Below are positions 58,257 to 64,000 of a DNA stretch of 64,000 bases, piece after piece (the stretch's first letter is position 1; each line of letters begins with the position of its first letter). Below the pieces are notes generated by a model. It did not search any database. It was not told where the DNA came from and saw only the letters and a list, made by a program, of their open reading frames with translations. Origin of the DNA: Colletotrichum lupini (taxonomy: Eukaryota; Ascomycota; Sordariomycetes; Glomerellales; Glomerellaceae); the NCBI RefSeq assembly GCF_023278565.1, contig NC_064675.1, positions 2,294,001-2,358,000 on the forward strand, in the 5' to 3' direction. Position numbers and translations under genes: made by a program.

Positions 58257-60406
58257 TCAGTGCTCACAAAAGTTCCACTCCGTAGTCGTCATCACCCCCA
58301 TCCCCTGCTCGGCGATCGTCGTCCTCTCCTTCATCAAATCAGCCCGTATCCTCTTGGCCTCCTCGATCCCAATCGGGAAATCCATATTATCAAACACCAT
58401 ATCCGTAACCTCGGGCGGCAACGTCCCTAACCGGTCTCCCGGCGCCGCGCCCTCCTTCCACCACCCCCTCTGCTGCGGCGGCACATTCGCCGTACTGATA
58501 ATCGGAATCCTCGGGTCCACGAGGAACAGAGCGAGGATCTTGCGGTGGCCCGCCTTGGTCTTGTCGACGAGCTCAAACGGCGCAACGCAGTGCTGGTAGA
58601 CGTTGGGGAACGCGAGCAGCCTGTCCTCGCGCGTGAGCACGCTGCCGAGGCGCTGGTTCGTGTCCGCGTGGGAGGTGATCGCCAGCGTCCGGTTAATGGT
58701 GTGGAAGTCGCCCTGCTCGTAGTTGAGCTCCCCCATGAGCTGCTCCCTGTCGGCAACGGTGCGGAAGGCGAGGTGGCTGTCGGTGATATTCTCGTTGTCG
58801 TAGTAGTAGAGCGCTGTGGCGGCGATGTGCTCGTTCAGCTGGCCCTCGATGTGCCAGGACCCGCCGTCGTACGTCGGCTTCTCGGGCGTGAGGTGGATGT
58901 TGGCGAGCTTCACAATGACCTGGATGCGGTCGGCGTGGTTGAAGAAACCGGAGGTCAGGTTGACGTCCTTGGGCTGGAGCTCCATGGGCTTGTACGCAGG
59001 GACGGGCGGCCTCTCGATTGGGTGGGTGCGTTCGAACCAGATCTTGTCTCTCCGCCAGAGTTCGCGGCTGGGCTCCTCGGCGCTGTACCCGCCGTAATCG
59101 TCGTTGTATTCGTCGTCGTCACGTTCGGCCTCGTCTGGGTCTAGCGGGCGTTTTTCGGGACAGCACCACCGGCTGCACTCCGCTAGGCATTGTGTCCGGG
59201 CCGATTCACAGGGGATGCGGAGGGTCTCGTAGTCTTCGTGCCACCTGTAGACCAGATCCCACATGGGGAGAGCCTTCTCGAGCACCTTTTCGATGGTGGT
59301 GTAGAGACTGGCATGATGCTGGGGGTGCAGGTTGTTGATGTAGCTCATGATTTTCGGCTTGCCCTCCTCGATGTCGATGTCGCACGGGAGCCACTGGTAC
59401 TTGACGGACCACAGGTCGTCGGAGGATTGGTGGTCGGGATACCTCTTCTTGGGAACGGGGATGACGTCTCCTGTGCCGCAGGCCGCCAGCGTGTCTTTGA
59501 GCAGGATACGCTTAGCGGCGACGATGCGAGACTTTCCAAAGACAAGAGGCCAGAGAGAAGGGTGCACGAGGTCCAGGACCTTGCCGTCGCTACCGGGATG
59601 CCAGTCCTTTTCGTTCTCGGGTATATTTTCGAGAGCGGCCACGCCTTGTTTGAGCTCCTCTTTTACTTTCGGGGTGATGGCGCTGTCAGACTTGATGACG
59701 GCGGACGAGGCATCGAAGATGGGGATCAGGCCAGTGGCTTCGAACAGCTTGGCTTTCTCGCGGAGCTCAGCAAGCGCCTGCATTGCAGGTTAGGGGTCGC
59801 TGTTCAACGAGAAGCCGTCTCAGATGCAGCCTAGTACTTACAAAGGTAAACAAATCGTCGTCGAAATAAGCATACTTGAGACCCACGTCTGTCCAGTCAA
59901 CAGCCATGACCTCCTGCTTCCACTTGGCAACAATCTCCTCATCAAAGACCTTGAGATGCCAGTCAGGCTTGTTCGTGATCTTCTCCACGAACCACAAGAT
60001 GGCGATCTCTCCCCACGTCAGGGTGGATGCTTTCCACTTCTGCACGGCGCTGGGGAACGCGGCATCGTCGTCAGGCATCTCCCAGAATTCTTTACCGAAA
60101 CCTGGGCGTATCAGGGGGGCAATCTCGCCGTCGTTCTTCCTTATGATCAGCCATCATGCTGCTATGACAGGTGTTGGACAAAAGAGGTCTTACGTAGGCG
60201 TGAAAGTCATCTGTCATATCGGCGCGGTCTAGGACGGTCCGGATGACGGCTTCGGGGACATCCTTTCCGAACTCGACCTTGACCCATTCCGCACCGCGCG
60301 CGAGGGTCGGAGTGATGTCACCAGGTAGGCTGTCGGCCCACTTGCAGAGTGTGAGCCGCTCGCGGACAGTCAGCTTGGTCGACATATTAGCTGCTGCCAG
60401 TTCCAT
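58257..60406 (-). CDS. DUF4246 family protein
   Basis: Three minus-strand exons. Exon 1 starts at ATG 60406 (or MSTKL at 60385) and ends near 60194. Exon 2 ends at 59842. Exon 3 is 59777-58257. The second intron (59778-59841, donor GTAAGT, acceptor TGCAG) is in frame. The first is not resolved: a canonical GTAAGA donor at 60193 has no in-frame AG acceptor. The protein is about 680-690 residues and carries the family's signature blocks LVHPSLWPLVFGKSRI, YQWLPCDIDI, SYINNLHP, GSWHIEGQLNEHI, ALYYYDNENI and LAFPNVYQHCVAPFEL. DUF4246 proteins are widespread in fungi; their fold suggests an oxygenase-like cupin, but I know of no proven function. No signal peptide or TM segment. Confidence 0.82.
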
Positions 60407-61824
60407 TTGTGGCAGTCAGAGACCGAGTATGATCAGAGCTGATGGAAACAGCCTCGATCCAATCCCTGACCACGATGGTACGAATGATGAGACGATGGGA
60501 TTGCAGATGGATTTCGATTTATTAGTGCGGAAGATCTCGAGCTTTTGTACAGCACCGCCTTGAGGATCGCTAAGAGGCAAGGATGGGGATCGATGCTAGA
60601 CGGCCGTGGGATATTTGTGGTTCCAATTAGGCTGCAACGCGTCTCGACGGTAAAGTTCAAATGGTTTAAGGATGGCGCCTAACAGTCGCAGAGGCTCGAC
60701 CACAGGACGCGAGATTCCCACGAAGTCACGTTGCTTGTCGAGTTCTTGCCCATGTCTGGTCGTGCTGTTGCCTGCTGCTGCCTGTGATGGTGGGGACCGC
60801 CGGACCGCGGAATCGACCGAGCTTCAGGGAGCGGTACTGACCAATGGAAAGCAGCCGAGGAGTCCAATGCCGTGAAACAAGACTACCACCTATCTGCCTC
60901 GATAAAGTCTAAGGTGGCATACTGTTGAGCTGGTGTGAGTTAAAAGTGCAGTGCAAATCTGCCCCCGCATGCACGCATGGCCTAACGAACACGTGATGAG
61001 TGCAGATGCCGTAGACGGGCCGAGAGACCGGGCCCGCGTGAGTAGAAGACCCGCTATCGGATATGGGAAAGCACTCCGGATGGGTACCGGTCCGGAGCGG
61101 GGCGGCGTGGACAAGATCGGAGGCCGAGTCTCTGTCTTCTACCTACCTTATTACCAATGGAACGCGCGCGGTAGCGGTCGGATGGATAAATGAGAATAAT
61201 ATGTGGATTCTCATAACGTCAAAGAGCGAGTCGGGAAAATGCGACTGCCGCAGCGCCGCCCGCCTTCGCGCTTTCCGCTTCCCGCTTTCAAAGAGCTGAG
61301 TAAGGAGGGTCACCAACCAATCTGCGAACGCCGAAATGAAATCTCTTCCAACCCATGGGTCGGTCACATTGAGAAACCAGGAGTCGTGAATGCGGTGAAT
61401 GAGATCTTCCATTTAATGCCCGAGTCGAGTTCACGATATTTTTCCAGAGAAAACGTGAAGTTGCTGGCATCTGATTCTGCTCTTAGGAGCAAAGTGGGCT
61501 TCTAGCCAGCCTCCAATGTCTCTCCAACACAGAATCTGGCGGGGAGTGGTGGCCAATCGAAAAAACCCCAAATCCAAGCACCGTCAGCCGCGCGGTGTAC
61601 TTGCAGGGGCTACTTTTCCTACTTCCATCTGTAAACAGTTTAGTCTACCCGCCGCGGGCAATTCCTACAAGCCTTAGCATGTCGCTCGGATGGAGGGGCG
61701 GCGGCGGCGTGGTCTCCCGCGCGCATGATCCCAGAATAAAACCTCTAGAGACAGTTCCCCCTCCCCCTCCACGAAATAAATCAGGGAAAGAAACTTCCTT
61801 TGAACTGCCCTTTCTCCAAATACC
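60407..61824. other. 1.4-kb divergent intergenic region
   Basis: Lies between the DUF4246 gene (minus) and the hemerythrin-like gene (plus). Numerous short overlapping open frames have no coding character. A purine/pyrimidine-rich promoter segment precedes 61825. Confidence 0.5.
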
Positions 61825-62760
61825 ATGAAAGTGGTGGTTTCTGCTAGCAGAATCTTGCCACAGAGTACCCGCGCAGTTCATCTCATCTCCAGACCCTGTC
61901 GTCATTCCTCCCCGGCGCACAGCGCATTCGCAAAAACCCACTACCCAATTCTTGAACTTCGGAATATCCGTACCTTCAACACCATGTCTGCCAGCGCGAC
62001 TGAACAACCACAAGCAACGCCGGCGGCGGCAGCACCGTCAACAGGGGACGCTACTCCAGCGAAGCCTGAGTTACCACCTCTGACCCCGGCCGAGTTCAAA
62101 GTCTACAACCAAATGGCAGAAAAGATGAACTACTTTGTAAGAAACCCACTCACTCACGCGCCCCAATCTCATCACGCACCCTCATCCCTTCAAAACCTCA
62201 CACATCTCTGAATATCCTCAATCCTCCCACACACCTAAAGCAAACGAGACAAGACAAGACGCTGTCCACACTGCCTCAAAGAGGGGGAAAAAAAAAAGAC
62301 TAACTTCAAAACCCAGCACAACCACTTCCGCCACCAATGGACCCTCCTCCACACAGCAGCCTCAACAGGCCGCCGCCCCCAAAACATGTCCCTCAAGCAA
62401 TTCCTCGACACGGGCCTGCAGTTCACCCGCCACCTCACGGCCCACCACGGCATCGAAGAAGCCCACGTCTTCCCCATGCTCGCCCGCCGCATGCCCGAGT
62501 TCCGCACCGGCGGCCGCGGCGGCGGCGCGGAGCTCCTCCGCCAGCACAAGCAGATCCACGACGGCATGGACAAGTTCGAGGCCTACCTGCGCGCCTGTCG
62601 CGACTGCGAGACGGAGCTCGAGCTCGGCGTCCTCAAAGAGAAGATGGATAGCTGGGGGGAGGTGCTCTGGACGCACCTTGACCAAGAGGTGGAGACGTTG
62701 GGGGCGGAGAATATGAGAAAGTATTGGACGATGGAGGAGGTGAGGAGGATGCCCATGTGA
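61825..62760 (+). CDS. Hemerythrin-like (HHE) protein with probable mitochondrial presequence
   Basis: Two exons, 61825-62136 and 62317-62760, with a 180-nt intron (donor GTAAGA, acceptor CCCAG); 251 residues. The first ~50 residues are Arg-rich with no acidic residue in the first ~45 (MKVVVSASRILPQSTRAV...), as in mitochondrial targeting sequences. A second in-frame ATG at 61984 (MSASATEQ) would give a cytosolic form. Exon 2 is an HHE four-helix bundle: HNHFRHQW (from 105), LTAHHGIEEAHVFPML, LLRQHKQIHDGMD and HLDQEVETL supply the His/Glu ligands of a di-iron or metal site. Fungal HHE proteins are thought to handle oxygen, iron or reactive oxygen; this one is uncharacterised. It converges on the PEX11-like gene. 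Confidence 0.9.
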
Positions 62761-62794
62761 AGTCGTCGTGTACACATGAGTGTGGTCTGATCTT

Positions 62795-62841
62795 GGGGGG
62801 GGGGGGGGGGGGGGGGGTGTGGGGGGGGGAGGGGGGGGGAA

Positions 62842-62882
<41 letters not shown>

Positions 62883-62908
62883 GGTGGTGGTGTGGGGGGG
62901 GGTGGGGT

Positions 62909-62947
<39 letters not shown>
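62795..62947 (+). repeat. 153-bp nearly pure poly-G tract
   Basis: G-runs are interrupted only by rare A or T (for example TGT at 62818-62820 and a GTGGTGGTGGTGT patch at 62881-62893). It lies in the shared 3' region between the hemerythrin stop (62760) and the PEX11-like stop (63245), so it would be in the 3' UTR of the former. Strong G-quadruplex potential on the plus strand. Length may be unreliable because such tracts are error-prone in sequencing. Confidence 0.9.
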
Positions 62948-62949
<2 letters not shown>

Positions 62950-63244
62950 GGCGTTTAGACTGGGAAAAGAGGCGGAGGTGGGCATAGCGTTTTGTGCTTG
63001 GGATTCTGATATTTTGAGAAATATATTGACATCTATTGTATCATAAACATGAAATGAAAATTTCCTACCCAACACCAGCGAGCAGATCGCCCGCGTCACA
63101 ACAGACTCTGATACCATGAGCTTTCGCCAGAAAAGCTGTCTCGATAGTGGCGGCATGGTGCGTCTATCCGTCTCATATGCACCTCCTCCTCGTCCCCAGT
63201 CTTATTCGAGTTCTCCCCATCCCACCCTATACTGCCTCGTCCTC

Positions 63245-64000
63245 TCAAGCAGTCTCCTTCCACAGCTGCCGCATCTGCACAACACCAGGGATACTCCCCA
63301 ACAGCCCGATCCCCATCTCCGGCACGAACCCCTTATCCATACTCCAGTGCACCGTCAGCGGGAACCACGAAGCCTGCCTCGCCAGCGTCCTGCCCCAGAC
63401 ATCCGCCCACTCCTTGTACTCCTCGCTACCAACCTCCAGCTCCCCGCGCCGGATCGCCGCCCGCCGCCGCAGCTTCTCGATCGCCAGCCGGCCGAGCTCG
63501 CTGCCCACGAACACGCTCCAGAACCGCACGCTCCACCGCGCCGCCGTCCCCTGCTGCTTGGGCGTCATCGGCAGCACCCCCTTGGACGCGAGGTACGACG
63601 AGCTCTCGAGCGACTGCAGGATCAGACACGCCACGACCTGCAACCACGAGAGGGCCCGATCCAGCGCCGCCTCCGACGCGTCCTTTGTACCTTTTTCTTT
63701 TTCTTCCTCCGTGATGGCCGGCGTCGTCATGAGGCGGCGGAGCCAGAGGTACAGAGGCAGCAGCGACCACAACCTCGTAATCGTGCGCGCCTCGCTCAGA
63801 AGCGACGCCAGCGCCCGCAGGTGTCCCGCGACGCGCATGCCGCGGCTCGCGGCCGCCGCCGCGGGCGGCGCTTTGCTCAGTAGGATAGTCGTGTCGGGCG
63901 GGAGGGAGAAGGCGAGGGCGACGAGCTTGCGGGCCGAGTGGCGGAGGGCGGAGGCGCTGAGGGAGTCGATGACGGAGGCGGAGAAGCGAGAGGTGTAGCA
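63245..64000 (-). CDS. Peroxin-11 family protein (PEX11C-like), partial
   Basis: Minus-strand frame, open from the window edge (64000) to a TGA at 63245, so the N-terminus lies outside. About 251 residues are visible. Typical fungal PEX11C-like features are the ARKLVALAFSLPPDTTILL-like start, LRALASLLSEARTITRLWSLLPLYLW, the GVLPMTPKQQGTAARWSVRFWSVFVGSELGRL region and a C-terminal hydrophobic segment ending GIGLLGSIPGVVQMRQLWKETA. Peroxins of this family bind and tubulate the peroxisomal membrane and control peroxisome number. The call rests on motif memory rather than a search, so another short membrane protein remains possible. Confidence 0.8.
   Translation of the reverse strand, partial: CYTSRFSASVIDSLSASALRHSARKLVALAFSLPPDTTILLSKAPPAAAAASRGMRVAGHLRALASLLSEARTITRLWSLLPLYLWLRRLMTTPAITEEEKEKGTKDASEAALDRALSWLQVVACLILQSLESSSYLASKGVLPMTPKQQGTAARWSVRFWSVFVGSELGRLAIEKLRRRAAIRRGELEVGSEEYKEWADVWGRTLARQASWFPLTVHWSMDKGFVPEMGIGLLGSIPGVVQMRQLWKETA

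Noticed and set aside
58545..59144. Plus-strand open frame of 199 codons opposite DUF4246
   Set aside because: Shadow of a well-supported coding exon on the other strand.
62362..63156. Long proline-rich open frame on the minus strand and glycine-rich frames on the plus strand
   Set aside because: They are translations of the poly-G tract and the antisense of the hemerythrin exon. No gene features.
1..64000. tRNA, rRNA and CRISPR arrays
   Set aside because: I looked for characteristic stems and regular spacers and found none I could support.

Overview
The window looks like chromosomal DNA of a filamentous ascomycete (Pezizomycotina). A plant-associated Sordariomycete would fit, but that is inference. 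The evidence is short GT-AG introns with CTAAC-like branch sites, secreted carbohydrate-active enzymes, a LysM protein, a HET-domain protein, a PEX11C-like peroxin, and LTR retrotransposons with typical repeat-induced point mutation (RIP). The DNA alternates between gene islands of ordinary composition and AT-rich blocks that almost completely lack CA and TG dinucleotides.

Layout. 1-6445: RIP-degraded Ty3/gypsy remnant on the minus strand. 6450-13838: island with two pseudogenes (an NCS1 permease and a 2-oxoglutarate/Fe(II) oxygenase), a small secreted protein, an alcohol dehydrogenase and the 3' half of a LysM gene. 13839-28846: Ty1/copia element carrying a nested Ty3/gypsy element (16157-24245). 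28847-45008: island with the 5' half of the same LysM gene, a large GH71 fusion protein, an orphan protein, a GH43 beta-xylosidase, a BBE-type flavin oxidase and a secreted beta-propeller protein. 45014-52618: a second RIP-degraded Ty1/copia element. 52624-64000: island with a HET-domain protein, a PsiD/phosphatidylserine-decarboxylase-like enzyme, a DUF4246 protein, a hemerythrin-like protein and a PEX11-like gene cut by the window edge.

Main result. The LysM gene is split by the 15-kb copia insertion. The target duplication ATTTC is intact on both sides. Removing the element and one duplication copy restores one reading frame of five coding exons (about 428 codons). In its original state this LysM gene was divergent from a gene encoding a GH71 alpha-1,3-glucanase-like domain fused to Cys-rich modules and the C-terminal region of killer-toxin-like (subgroup C) fungal chitinases. 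This resembles the paired LysM/chitinase loci known in fungi, but with GH71 replacing GH18 and the LysM partner knocked out.

All three complete LTR elements have exact 5-bp target duplications (ATTTC, ATAAG, ATATG). The outermost 50-150 bases of the outer LTRs keep CA/TG sites, so RIP did not visibly spread into neighbouring genes. All functional calls rest on motif recognition and hand-read translation. No database search was possible.
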